Positions 1 to 11,460 of a DNA stretch of 64,000 nt are shown piece by piece. How positions within the stretch are numbered: position 1 is the first letter of the stretch; each line of letters opens with the position of its first letter. The stretch is from Pomphorhynchus laevis (taxonomy: Eukaryota; Acanthocephala; Palaeacanthocephala; Echinorhynchida; Pomphorhynchidae), in the NCBI GenBank assembly GCA_012934845.2, contig WNNJ02000572.1, positions 40,733-104,732 on the forward strand, read 5' to 3'. Below the pieces are notes generated by a model. The model was not told where the DNA came from and ran no database searches. It saw only the letters and a program-made list of their open reading frames with translations. A program made the translations under genes and the position numbers.

Positions 1-262
1 GCTGTCTTCATTTTCCAAGATCTTATAACTGGAAAAATCAGGTTCATGGTTATCATTCAGCCAATAATTAACTAACGCTGATGATGTATCACACGTTTTT
101 AAATTATATTTATGTTGTTTAATTCTCGTTGTCAAGCCTTGTTTCGTTTGTCTGAAATATTTGGCTGGACAATTCAGACATGGGATTTCACAGGTTACAT
201 TAGTCGACTCATATTTAGGTTTGTTCTTAAATATTCCGGCTAAAGTAGCTTTCGTTTAATGG
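1..262 (-). mobile_element. Penelope-like element fragment, GIY-YIG endonuclease part
   Basis: Read on the minus strand, about 84 codons run open from near position 255 to the window edge. The translation has the PLE pattern of a lysine-rich lead, a cysteine pair (EIPCLNCPAKYF), then TRIKQHKYNLKTCDTSSALV and a following NDNHEPDF. This aligns by eye with the GIY-YIG domain of the PLE at 52908-53190 in this window (IPCKECEQVYVG, RIKQHNYDVGKG, NSSAV). In PLEs this nuclease sits after the reverse transcriptase and nicks the target DNA. Here only this part is present; the RT would lie at higher coordinates but is not readable there. The GIY-like core is degenerate (KYFRQT where YVGQT is usual), so the copy is probably inactive. 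Confidence 0.7.
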
Positions 263-3200
263 TGTATGGATATATTTTATGGGAGGCTGTTTTTAGAAGT
301 TAGAACATCCGTCACCGACAAATTCCGCAGGTATGAATACTTGTTTTTCACTCGTGCCAGCTTTCAAAGAATTTCTATTCATTCTATCCTTAAGACAACG
401 GCTAATTGTTTTTTTAATGTCAAAACATAACACTTGAAAAGGACTATATTACAATAGTCGAAAATTTGTGAAAAATAATTTTATTTTTCTATTCCTCTCG
501 ATGTTTAAACGCCCTGAACAAATAAATTGGAATATTATAATATAAATACTTACACTTTTAGTTTTCTTCATAGAAATTTAGATTTAGATATAAAGAAAGC
601 ATTATAAAAATTAATTAACCCTCTATTTGGAAAAATATATACATATGTTATAAAGCTAAGGTTAAAATAATCTCTAGCATATAAAATTGAAATAATTTTT
701 AATATTTTGATAATAGAGTGGTATCTTACATCTGGTAATATAAATACAATTGTTGATGATAGTGGTATCTAGCATCTGGGATCGATGATATAAAAAAATT
801 ATTTTATTTTTTGTGGAGAGACTTTTAAGCTCACATTTTTAACAATACCTCATCTGTTCTTTTTCCGTTAAATAAACCTATATTATAACAATTAATACTC
901 AAATCTAAGTAAAATTCAAGTGTTAAAATAAATATAAATGCATAGATAAAATTGAATTAATAATGCTAAATATTTTAAAATGTCAAAATATTTCAAAATT
1001 AGAAACAGACACATAAAAAGCTTTTAATAAAAAGTAATAGTAGCCTTCTAATATATGGTTAATTATTAAGCTTAATAGAACACGAAGTTGTCTATAACTG
1101 TGCTGACAATAAGTCTAAAAATATATCCGAAAAGTATAGTTTTTAATAAAACTAATCTAGATGTTAAAGAAGGTATATGTCTGGATATGAAAATAACTTC
1201 TTAAAAATGTTTAATTAATTACCGTGAAGATTAAGATATTTAATTAGTTTTACCAAGATAACTTTCAACAGATTTCTGCAGCTGCTTGTCTTGACTTTTC
1301 GGCTACAATTAGCCGCATTTCCATTTCCTCCGTTATTTCCTTTCTCAGGTCCCTTGGGTTTCCTGAGATTATTGTTGTGAAAATATTGTTGTATATTAAA
1401 CTATTCTACTATGTGGACGACCTTAGTGCGCTATAGTCATATTCAATTACTTGTGCATCTTAAAGCTCCACTCTATTTCTAATTTTGTAGTTGATGTCAC
1501 GAAATTAAGTTGATGTCACCTCTAATACGCGATCAAAATCTGGTGATACTACCTTCTGCTTTCAGGAAGCGGGCTTAAGGATGTTATCTAAAAAATCAGC
1601 CAACTCTTTTTAAGATTTATTGTCCAATTAGCCCCATCTAATATTATTCTTAATTCCTTCAAAACACAAATGGTCGCTTTTTGTGACATCACGCAAATAA
1701 GAAAAAAATTAAATAGATTGACAATATCAACCTTCATCTGCACTATGACAAATCACCAACTGTTTTCTTTACATATTGTGTAAGATATACGGGTTTCACC
1801 GTTTTGGTAAACGGCATCTGGATTAAACTTGAATAGATTCAGAATGCCCTAAAGAGAGCAAGATGGACCATGAAACCATTCCAGCATTTGTCATTAAGAG
1901 AAAATGTTCATGTGCGACTTTGATATACTTGGGCAGTTTCGGACTAGTCTTCTTGTCTAGTGTACGTTCTCATGAAAGAGGACCAAGATTTTTAAGCACC
2001 TTTTTCCGAGGTTGCTGACCACTATTCTTTGCGATTGGCACCTAATATGTTAATTGAGTTTTAATTGTGAGATGACGCATTGGGTTGACTTGCTGGAAAC
2101 TGATTCTCAAACCGATTTGAATGAAGACAGAACAAGTAAAAGTATATGATTTCTAGCTTCCTTTTCTGTTAACACTATTTTATGCTGTGCCATTTATTAA
2201 TGAAAAACTATTATTACATTGCTACCGGCGTTGTCACAAGGTACTTGTTGTGTGGTAAATTTAAAATTTTTCGACGGTCACCGGCATTATCTTCCCAGTT
2301 GATTTGTACATTGTACTTCAATTAATAACTGTAGCATATGCGCAAGCAGATGCAACTCTGTCAAGTCATTGAAATGACTGTCGACTCTTTTCATATTGTA
2401 TCATTAAAATGGTAAACTTAATTGTTCATTTCTATGTTGTTTTAGAAGCTGAATAACTGCCTTTATTTGCCAGCTCGCATCATACGCAAAAATTTCTTAT
2501 TCTTGTTTGTCCGACGGATACTTTAGCATATCTCTTTTAATCGATGATTTTATAAAATACATGACTCGTTAAAAATATCGTAATACTTTCATTCCAATTA
2601 TGCCTATTATTTTTTAAAATAGTTATTATTTTTATTATCATTAGTAAGTCATCAATTACTTACTCATCAATGTTGATGTAAATAATCGATGTCATGATTA
2701 TCGTGGAATCAATGAATAGTTTACTGATTACTTCTGATTTCAGAATTAATTGATTGAAATAAATTGAAATACCATCGAAGTAATATAGTTCATAGATTGC
2801 ATTGTTAATTAACAAATTATTATCACTTATTTCTTCAGAACTAGTTGCTCACCGACACTGAAGTGACCGAACTCGTTGAACTTTTCAATTAATAATTGCA
2901 TTAATTGTCATGTAAATGTCAATCAACTTTGCATAAATACCTAATAAAGTCATGACATTGACTAGCTCAGAAGGTGTATCATTTACTGAACCTGTGATCT
3001 AACTGATCATTTTTATCAAAATTCTCAATTGCTACTTGCGTAGCTTGTGTATTACTCTCCCTGCAGTTCAACCAGCCGTCATGGAAATTCATGACTGCTT
3101 GGTGGAACTGCCTCTAGACTTGACAAAATATAGTTAAACTTGCCGTTCGTCATGACTATTGTTCGTAAAGGTATTTATATTTAATTGTTATAGCTTATGA

Positions 3201-4700
3201 ATAACAGATCAAATTAAAATTGGTCAATACAGCTGCGATGCATTTTGATGAATCTAATGTAACTGTAAAAACAGCAGTTTATGTAAGAAATTTTTATTTA
3301 TAAAAATTCATAAAAATAAATTTTTCTAAAAATTTTTATTTATTAGTTTATGTATATAAGAAATGCATCTTAGAATTATTAGCAACATACGACAATTTAT
3401 ATCCTTTATCTTATTTCGCGTTAATAATTTCCTGAGAAAAATGTTATCTCAACTTAATATATAGTTTTATTTCATATCCATTACTACTATTTTATCTTTT
3501 ATATCATTTTCATCGACAATTAAATTATTATTATCAAATTCTTTCGTCCCGTTTCGAGTTACTCTATTTAAAGCATCACATTTACTTTAAATATTTTCTT
3601 CAAACTGCTCTATAACTTGAACAAATCATTTTTATTGTATTTTTATATTTTTTTAACTTTAAATATTAAATAAATCGTTTTTAATTTTAAATGAAATTGT
3701 AATCTATTATATTCAACAATAAGTCCGATTTTAATTATGAGTATTAATGTATTCAGATTTTAAGGAATTTATAATGTATTAGCGATTTTGTGTGATCAAT
3801 TATATATATAAATTAATTAATCCCGTTTTAGGTTTGTTTTTTTTGTAAATTCTTTGTAAATTTTATTATTTGTGCGTACATGTTTCCTTCGATATCTTGT
3901 TCACTTTTCCTTCTTTTAGTTATTTTCATTTGATATGGTATTTACTTGTAAAATATGAGGTGCACATTTTTGATGTAACATGTGGCGAACCCCAAAAATG
4001 CTATTAAAATATATGCGAAACATTGATTGCCCGTAATAATTACTATTTAATTAATTTTTATAATTCAGTAAAGTATAGCTGCCATTTTATCATACTAAAC
4101 TGCCAACATATTAAATAATATTGCATTTATCATTTAATTTGTCAAATTATCGTTATTACAACCAGATTTGTCTTAATCATTCCAGTACATTTCTGTAATT
4201 AAACATCGTACCGTTTTACAGTTTCTAAATTATCCTCAGATATGCATATGTAATCTTGATTTTTATTTTTTTTAATCGATTTACTTAAACCTTAATTTAA
4301 GTATTAAATCTTAATTTATTGCTTAAAAATTTATAATTACATTACATGTAAAATGCTAATTATGTATCTCTGCTCATTGTAAAGTACTGCCATATTTACA
4401 AAAGTAAATGCAGACTTATTAACAAAGAAGATAATAATATAATAATGAACAATTTACTAAAAATAATCATATTAACTTAGGTTCCCGCAAATGGGCCTCA
4501 AATTGAAATTTACGATCCCAGACTGGGCAATATAATACAAAAAAGTTTCTCAATGTGAAACAGTAGTTAACTCTGCCATCCGAATAGTCGCAGAGATCAT
4601 TATTTGTGCGCTAAAGCATAATCGCCTTCGTATGTCAGAAATGCAGTTTGCGTACGATTATTTGCTTTTGATGGCAATATACCGTGCAGCTTTTCTTAAT
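263..4700. other. AT-rich stretch without a recognisable gene
   Basis: No open frame of note and no splice-consistent host exon was recognised. Near 1150-1200 (+) a short frame reads LDVKEGICLDMKI, which resembles the region after the RT catalytic box in the PLE remnant at 9640-10290. It may be another decayed PLE piece. Around 1275-1380 (-) about 35 open codons (RDLRKEITEEMEMRLIVAEK) look coding but match nothing I know. Positions 2860-3150 are less AT-rich than their surroundings but carry many stops in all frames. The rest is plain AT-rich DNA. Confidence 0.4.
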
Positions 4701-4708
4701 AAGAGATC

Positions 4709-7149
4709 CTATTTTCTTCCAATTCCAGCAGCAGTCGAAACAATGGCTGGCATGAAAATCCCATCCTCCACAAGTGAAACACGCTCGCCATATTTAGCCA
4801 TCTTGCGATTTGAATGATAGTCGAATGTGGAACTGACAGTTTGGTGAGCATAGGATGGAGCTAAATGGTTAAAAACGCAAATGTCGACATAAGACCGCTC
4901 CATCCTACCCTCTGAAAACTTCATACACACAATGTCCATTCTCGCAGATCTATCCCTCGTTGTGGTGCTAGATGCAAACACTATACCCTCATCTACTGGT
5001 CGTAATTCCACTTCCCGATCCATGCGATCATACGCCTCACTTAGTATCGAGCCGATCGTGTCGCGTATGGCGTTGTGTCTGATAATTGTTCCGCCGCCGA
5101 CTCTACAAGAGAGTACATGTCTTAAGTTAAACACTTCTGAACATCGACAAATTCCCTTACTTTTAATTGGTATATTGTATCTTATCGCAAGTGCATCCAA
5201 AAACTGTTGCTTTTGTAAATAGAATCCAGACGGTTTCGAAGGAATATATGTCAACCAAATTGAGGCATTCTTCTTTGCAGCATGCTGTATACTTCGAGCC
5301 ATTTCTTCACTTGCATTTTCCAAAATTTGTTTCTTAAGTTGCTCGCATATATTCCGATTATTTTTCCGGTAACCATCACAAAGATCCTTTAGTATTTCCC
5401 CAATTTCAGAACTGTTACTATGAATAACGTTTGCATTCGCTATTAGGTGTGATTGTTTAAAAACCTCTTCTGCGTTGGCTGATGGATCTATTATGCCTAA
5501 ACCTCCATCTCTGGCGGGTAGTTTAATAATATCTCGAAGCTCTAACGTTAACACTCCCAATCCCATAATGCTCGGTATCAACTTCAGGAAAATATCATCA
5601 GCTAATCCTCTGAACCATGATAAACTTACTTTTGTAGTGCACACTAGATGTGTCCATTGAAACTGAATCGTTCGTGTTAGCAATATATAAGCAGCATATG
5701 GATCCAAGTCTGCTAAATCACAAAATGCTGTATCTGTACTCGCCAGGAGTTAATTGAACACATCACTTGACACTCACGATATGCATCACATCCGATAAAT
5801 CCTCCCAAGACCTTGATACCATTATTAACCACTTTGACTCCTTCTTGCATAAGATATTTGGCTTCATTTGTCATAGTTTCGATCTTGTTTTAAAAACAGC
5901 ATTTTGAAGCATTTATGTGAAATCCGAAGCTTTTACCAATCACTTTCAATAGATCCCATACTTGAGACAACTCATGCGCACGGCCAATAAAAGTTGCATC
6001 ATCTGCGTACCAAAGTTGGGTGACACCAGGTATTTTTTGTTTAATCTCTCCAATGATCGGTAAAGAAACCGCTGCAAATGCAGCCATAGCCAAGAGGTCT
6101 CCTTTTGTTACCCCTTCTTCAGATAGAATTGTCTCCTCAGCAACAATTAGCAGTGATGGCTTCGAGTAAGTATTGATCAGGAGTGTCGTCATGGCAGGAC
6201 AAATCGCGTTTATGTTTTTGAGCAACAAATCCCGATTGATACAATTGAAAGCGTTGTTGGCATCTACAGTTAATATGCAATATTCACTATTACTTTCAAG
6301 TATATCTCTTGCATTATGAATAATAGTATCGGTCCCACATTTCTGACCAGCACACATTTGTACTGCCCCAGCTACCTCCATCAATGTTGGTTTAATATAT
6401 TTTAGCTGTGCCCTGGCTACTATGCGTCTCATAACTTCCCCTATACCGATAGGGCGTATTCCAGGAGATTTGTCAAGAGGAACCAACCATTCATTGATCT
6501 CTGCTTTTGAAGAAATCGAGCTTCTGAAATTAGTTGGTCATACTTTTTTTCATTCCACATTATTATACGTCGTTCTAAGGTTTTCCGACGATCACTAATT
6601 CGTCGCGAAGGAATCTGCTGCAGAATCAGCTGGCAATATACCGAAGAGAGGTGTAAGATGGAATCACATTCTTTAGAATTTTCGTTAAACGATTTGATGT
6701 GTGAAGTTAAGGTTGCAATAAAATCTTTAGTAGCGTTACATCTAGGCAGAGTCATCAAGTTTGGAACCCAGTGAATAATTTCATAGAATGTTTCCATATA
6801 CCAAGGTAAACGACGTATCGCATCCCGAGCAGTATGACCTGTCTGGTTCTCAACATTGTCACTAACTGCGTGAACGTGATTTTCACTATCATGCACATTT
6901 ATTATCGATTTTACTTGAATGTGCTGCTGATTACAACAGTTCATTGTCACTAACTGCGTGAACGTGATTTTCACTATCATGCACATTTATTATCGATTTT
7001 ACTTGAATGTGCTGCTGATTACAACAGTTTGGTGCTGCGCAATTTGAGCAAGGAACTTTACTCTTGGCACATTTGCACTTTTTGCACTTGGCCGCTTGCC
7101 CGTTGCAAGTACAACATCTTACAGTGTTGATTGGACGTCCTTTCGTCAT
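4709..7149 (-). mobile_element. R2-group non-LTR retrotransposon (restriction-like endonuclease LINE), decayed copy
   Basis: The minus strand carries in order: a Cys-rich N-terminal segment (RCCTCNGQAAKCKKCKCAK, 7149 to about 7030); a linker (6986-6486); reverse transcriptase with RPIGIGEVMRRIVA, then DANNAFNCINR and LWYADDATF (6486-5890); and a C-terminal part (5707-4709). The C-terminal part has a zinc motif (CRCSEVFNLRHVLSC) followed by RHNAIRDTIGS and an ARMDIV...YVDICVFN block. That block fits the Asp...Asp pattern of the restriction-like endonuclease. Such elements copy themselves by target-primed reverse transcription. The copy is broken. An 88-bp tandem duplication (6855-7029) shifts the frame in the N-terminal part. 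A one-base shift separates linker and RT near 6486. The frame also changes between RT and C-terminal part, where GGFIGCDAYREC is still legible near 5790. No target-site duplication was identified. Confidence 0.8.
6855..7029. repeat. 88-bp tandem duplication inside the LINE
   Basis: The block 6855-6942 is repeated head to tail at 6943-7029 with essentially no difference. The period is 88 bp, which is not a multiple of three. It therefore splits the N-terminal frame of the LINE: the peptide ENHVHAVSDN occurs twice in two frames. Confidence 0.9.
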
Positions 7150-9270
7150 ACCTGTACAATGCTTCGTTAGTATTACGAAATTCCAAGGCGTGTGTGTATG
7201 TTTATTGTGTGTTTTTGTAATTTGTGTGTGTTTAAGGTCTTAAATTTTTTTCTCTATAATAATATAATAATATAATAATAACAGATATAATCTGTTTTGC
7301 TATAAAAATATATTAAGCACATAAAATATTAAAGACTTTTTGCATAGTTGTAAACAATTCTTATTATTCACACAATTATGAACAACCTGAATGTTTATTC
7401 TGTTTGTGAACCACCTCACCGTTTTTACGATCGTTAAAGAAATTGTAGCCTAACCCAACGGAACCGATCACACTTTGGGACAATTTGACAAGTACATTGC
7501 TGTTGGGATATTTTATTTAGTGATTTATACTAAACTAACTACATTGATTTAAAACTTAGTCAAATTTTCTTCTTCTGATTGTCGAGTATTGTAACTAACT
7601 ATAGCTTCCGTCCATGTCGTTTTTCATACTCATTTATGCTTATTTAATAGTTTTCAAAATATTGAAATAACGGTAACATACAAAGTATTCTTGTTTATGT
7701 CTATACTCGGGGGGGGGAATAAAGCCTAAACAAGCATCGATAAAAACCAAATTGAACCCAAGACGCAATCTTAAACGCGGATAAACCGAGAGTATCCGTT
7801 AACTATACTTGTTGACACTAAGAACGATAACATTTTACCTTTTTTACAAACAACAGCATGAAGAAACAGTTTCTTCTACTTTTGCCGTTAATCCCGTATG
7901 GAAGCGGGGTCAGTTTTTAATATACGATTTCTCGATTTCGCCAGGTTGTGGGCCATATCCGGGTGCAATCGAACAGCTTTTAAATCACTTGCATCCTGGC
8001 ACCGTCTTTGCTCCTAGAACCCTTGATTTTTCTCAGCAAAACCGGGTCGTATCCTGCTGCGTCGATTACGGTGAACCCTCTACCTGTGTTTTTAGTTTGT
8101 AAGGACTTGTATATTAAATTAGGATAGCTACGAAATCTTGAGTACGCCTCATAATCGGCATGTCACAAAGTCTGTCACCATGAGGGTGTTCGCATTTAAC
8201 TCATCCCGCAGTTGGTTTACTGACAAGAGTTTCCATGTGCATCACGAGGAGGAACGTACATACCCCATATGACGAAACAGTTTGAAAAGGCAATTTTAAT
8301 TAATGGCAACTATTTCAAGTACATCACCATGTCATTTAAAGCACTTTTAAAATGGCTAGTGTTCTTGTTCAATTATCTGGAAATTCAGTAGTTGTAAAAT
8401 ACGAACAATGCAATGTCAAATACGAAGAAAATTCTTGGCAGTTGTTCGAATAGGTCTTCAAGAACTTCTTGGAAATTCACACCCAGGAATTACACGAGAA
8501 AGGTTCAGAAGCTATTAGAGAGTGGTATGGTGATGCGCTGCAATATGAGTATTATCAAGATTTACAGCATTGACATGATACTGACATTACTGATGCCGCT
8601 ATCAACAAGCAAGGTGAGTTATCGCATATAAATGTGAAGGTTACGGAATAATGTTATTAGAGTAAATGGAAATACACGTTTAATTTGTCGTAACCGTTGA
8701 AACTCAATTGCTCTTGGGTTAAACACTTTAGAAGAAATTACCATGTAAATTATTTTCACCATGATTACTTGCTATAACCCGAAATTAAATCATTGCATCT
8801 ATGAGCATTACAATCCCATGTGAATTAGTTTTATATCTTATCGCGAATATCAGATAATTTTACACAACAAACACGCACGTAAAGTACATTATATTTTAAA
8901 TTTTCTAAAAAAATTAGAATAATATATTTCAAGCATTTGACTTCTGGAAGAAGCAAGGCATATCGGTTTTGTATTTCACTATTAAGCATTTAACAGAAAC
9001 AGCTGTACGACCTAACGTAGCAAAAACGGTGTTTCTTGTGTTATATGAGATTGTTCACATAATCATAAATAATCTCAATTGTTCACGATAGCTATGACAA
9101 TTTCAAACATACCCAATTGTTTATAAATTGAATAAAGTGTAGAAATCATATCACCTAACTAAAGCTACTTATTTCATAACATAAAAACATTGCAATGGAA
9201 ATATATTAACCTTCGAATTTTTTAACTCAATTTTTATGAATCCGTTAATAACATACAGTGGGTTATTATA
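7150..9270. other. No recognised gene; two unidentified coding-like stretches
   Basis: At 7809-8102 (+) an open frame of 97 codons includes GCGPYPGAIEQLLNHLHPGT; I do not recognise it. At 8352-8640 (+) a frame starting MASVLVQLSGNSVVVKYEQC keeps coding-like character for about 95 codons (IHTQELHEKGSEAIREWYGD) but is interrupted twice. It is either a decayed gene of unknown family or a chance frame. Neither shows splice borders that would join it to NDUFV1 downstream, and neither resembles a mitochondrial targeting sequence. A run of nine G lies near 7708. Confidence 0.35.
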
Positions 9271-9274
9271 AAAA

Positions 9275-10290
9275 TGGGAGGTCATCAGGAGGAAGTGATT
9301 TGCAATCCAGTTTTGACCCTATTAAATAGCCCAACATAGCCGCGACAGTTAAATACAAACTAGTGATGTATTTTTCCTGATTTAATTTGATATCTAGCAA
9401 ATACTTTATTGTACCACAAAGCATATTATTTATTATTCCTAAAATCTTTCCGCTTAAGAGTTTACATTTTTTATAATAATATTTTATTAATTTGTTTATA
9501 TTTAATTATTTTCTGTCAAATTTTATTTTTATAGTAACCTAGATTTAAATATGTATTTATTAAATTATTTAAATTATTTAAAATGAAACTAATATTACTA
9601 CATCAAATTTTATTATCAAAATTTCATTCTTAAAATTTCATTATTTAATGTATTATATTTTATATTATATGGTATGCATTCATACTAATGCAAAACTATG
9701 TTTCTCGTAAAATTAAATATGTCATTTTTAGGATATAAATTAAAGTAGTTTTTATTTATGTTAAATTGATGTTCATATCTAGATATATACCTTCTTTATT
9801 ATTAATATTGGTTTTTTAAGAATGAGGCTATCTGGATAAATTTGTTCGCTTGTTGAATAAAAGTTATAGAATTAAATACACATATATCATCAATGTATCT
9901 GAACATATTTCATAGCTTTATTTAATTTAGATTTCCTTTTTACACAGTTATAAACAATTTCATATTCTATAAAATATAATCCATATTCTATAAATTCATA
10001 TTCTGTAATTTTTTGAAGATGCTAACAGTAGTTAACGAAATATCAAAAATAATTTCCTCTCTTCTTTGATCTAGCTCCAATAATTATTTATTCTATAAAG
10101 TTTAAAAATAAGTCAGCTATAATTGAGCTACTATTACCTCCCATTGGAACACATTTTATTTGTCTAAATATAGATGTCCCTACTTTTAAATAATTCTGTT
10201 TTATCAAAATATTTAAGACTTCTATTAATAAGGAGCCTTAATAAGGATTATCAACATATAGAAGGTGCTCTTACTATAAAGGTTTATGTT
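9275..10290 (-). mobile_element. Penelope-like element remnant with RT motifs
   Basis: The minus strand shows two scattered RT boxes. Near 10175-10120 it reads FRQIKCVPMGGNSSSIIADL, the box around motif B of PLE-type RTs. Near 9910-9885 it reads RYIDDICVF, the catalytic YxDD-type box. Frames change repeatedly between them, so the copy is dead. A hammerhead-like core lies just upstream of the RT (10013-10040). The segment 9530-9600 recurs near 20580-20640, and 9275-9350 belongs to a dispersed repeat also found near 20440-20560, 31368-31480 and 42180-42245. The repeat is probably the 3' part of this PLE family. Confidence 0.6.
10013..10040 (+). ncRNA. Degenerate hammerhead-like core in a PLE remnant
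   Basis: TTGAAGA stands where CTGANGA is expected. It is followed by T, a stem of GCTAAC/GTTAAC with one mismatch and a four-base loop, then GAAA. The first core base is changed, so activity is doubtful. It is included because three further cores of the same layout lie in other PLE copies of this window. Confidence 0.35.
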
Positions 10291-10518
10291 GAGTACAAAG
10301 ATTTATTATGTGTTTGCTTGTATTCTGAATTGCTGATATAATTCTATTCTGTAACAGCAATTCATGATTCTTACCATAAAACCAAGAAAAATAAGTTACT
10401 TGATTAATCGATCGAGAATGTACGATTTTAATGTAATTCGCTAGTAACAATGCTTTGTGTAAATTAGTAAATTATTTTGATACGTTTGGATTAATTCATT
10501 ACTTATTTTTATGTTCAG

Positions 10519-10608
10519 ACTACCTACGGTGGTTTAAGTGATAAAGACAGAATATTCACAAATCTGTATGGTCGGCACGATCGATTTCTTGCTGGTGCCA
10601 AATCTAGG
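10519..10608 (+). CDS. NDUFV1: NDUFV1 exon 1 of those visible
   Basis: The sequence encodes [15 protein letters not shown] and begins and ends in phase 0. The acceptor is ttcag before 10519; the donor is a plain GT (gtagct) after [21 protein letters not shown] is the family signature near the start of the mature protein. An upstream exon with the ATG must exist. Confidence 0.9.
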
Positions 10609-11390
10609 GTAGCTATTAATATGATATTTAAGAATATAATGTTTGATTATGACTACTACCTACAAACATATCTGATGTATATGTTAGGGTGATTGGTACA
10701 AAACTAAGGAAATTTTACTGAAAAGCAATCAATGGCTAATCGATGAAGTAAAAAAATCTGGACTTAGAGGACGTGGTGGTGCCGGGTTTTCTGTCGGTAC
10801 AAAGTGGTCTTTTATGAATAGACCTTCAGACGGCCGGTAAGTTGATGAAGCAATCCTTAATGGAAAATTGTATCCTATTTTCTTAGATATAATGCATTTA
10901 ATGTTTATATAGAAATACATCAACTATGATGTGTTTTATTATAAACATTTGCTAGCTTTTAATTTCAAACGTTTCTCTAAGTTTGGCATTGTATTGAAGC
11001 ATTTTATGAAATTAGGAAATATTAGATAGTGCTTACTTATTAGACGACACGCATGAATTTCGTTTTGCTGAAATTAATTACATTACTCGTCGTCAAAACA
11101 TATCTACACAATATTAATAGCGAAAATATATTATAACTTGTCAATATCAACTCTTTGATTTTTTTTGAAACATATTCAATCAGCTAAATTCTTTATTCTA
11201 AAGATCCATATAAAATCTTAATTTGATTTGATTAACGAGCGAAAGTATAACGACTGTTGTTAACTCTAATTTCAAGAGCAGGTAGATATAATTTTGTATA
11301 TTCGACTACTATCAGGAGTTTACACAGTAACGCATTGATTATTAATCTATTCTGTTTTCTTAACCCTTCACATTTTTTAAAAGTAGACTG

Positions 11391-11460
<70 letters not shown>

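Noticed and set aside
2860-3150. Possible old retroelement structural remnant on the minus strand
   Set aside because: A short phrase (TNGKFNYILSSLEAVPPSS) looks coding, but nothing around it supports a family; treated as unproven.
7809-8102. First exon of NDUFV1
   Set aside because: The frame has no mitochondrial targeting character and no donor that joins in phase to the exon at 10519.
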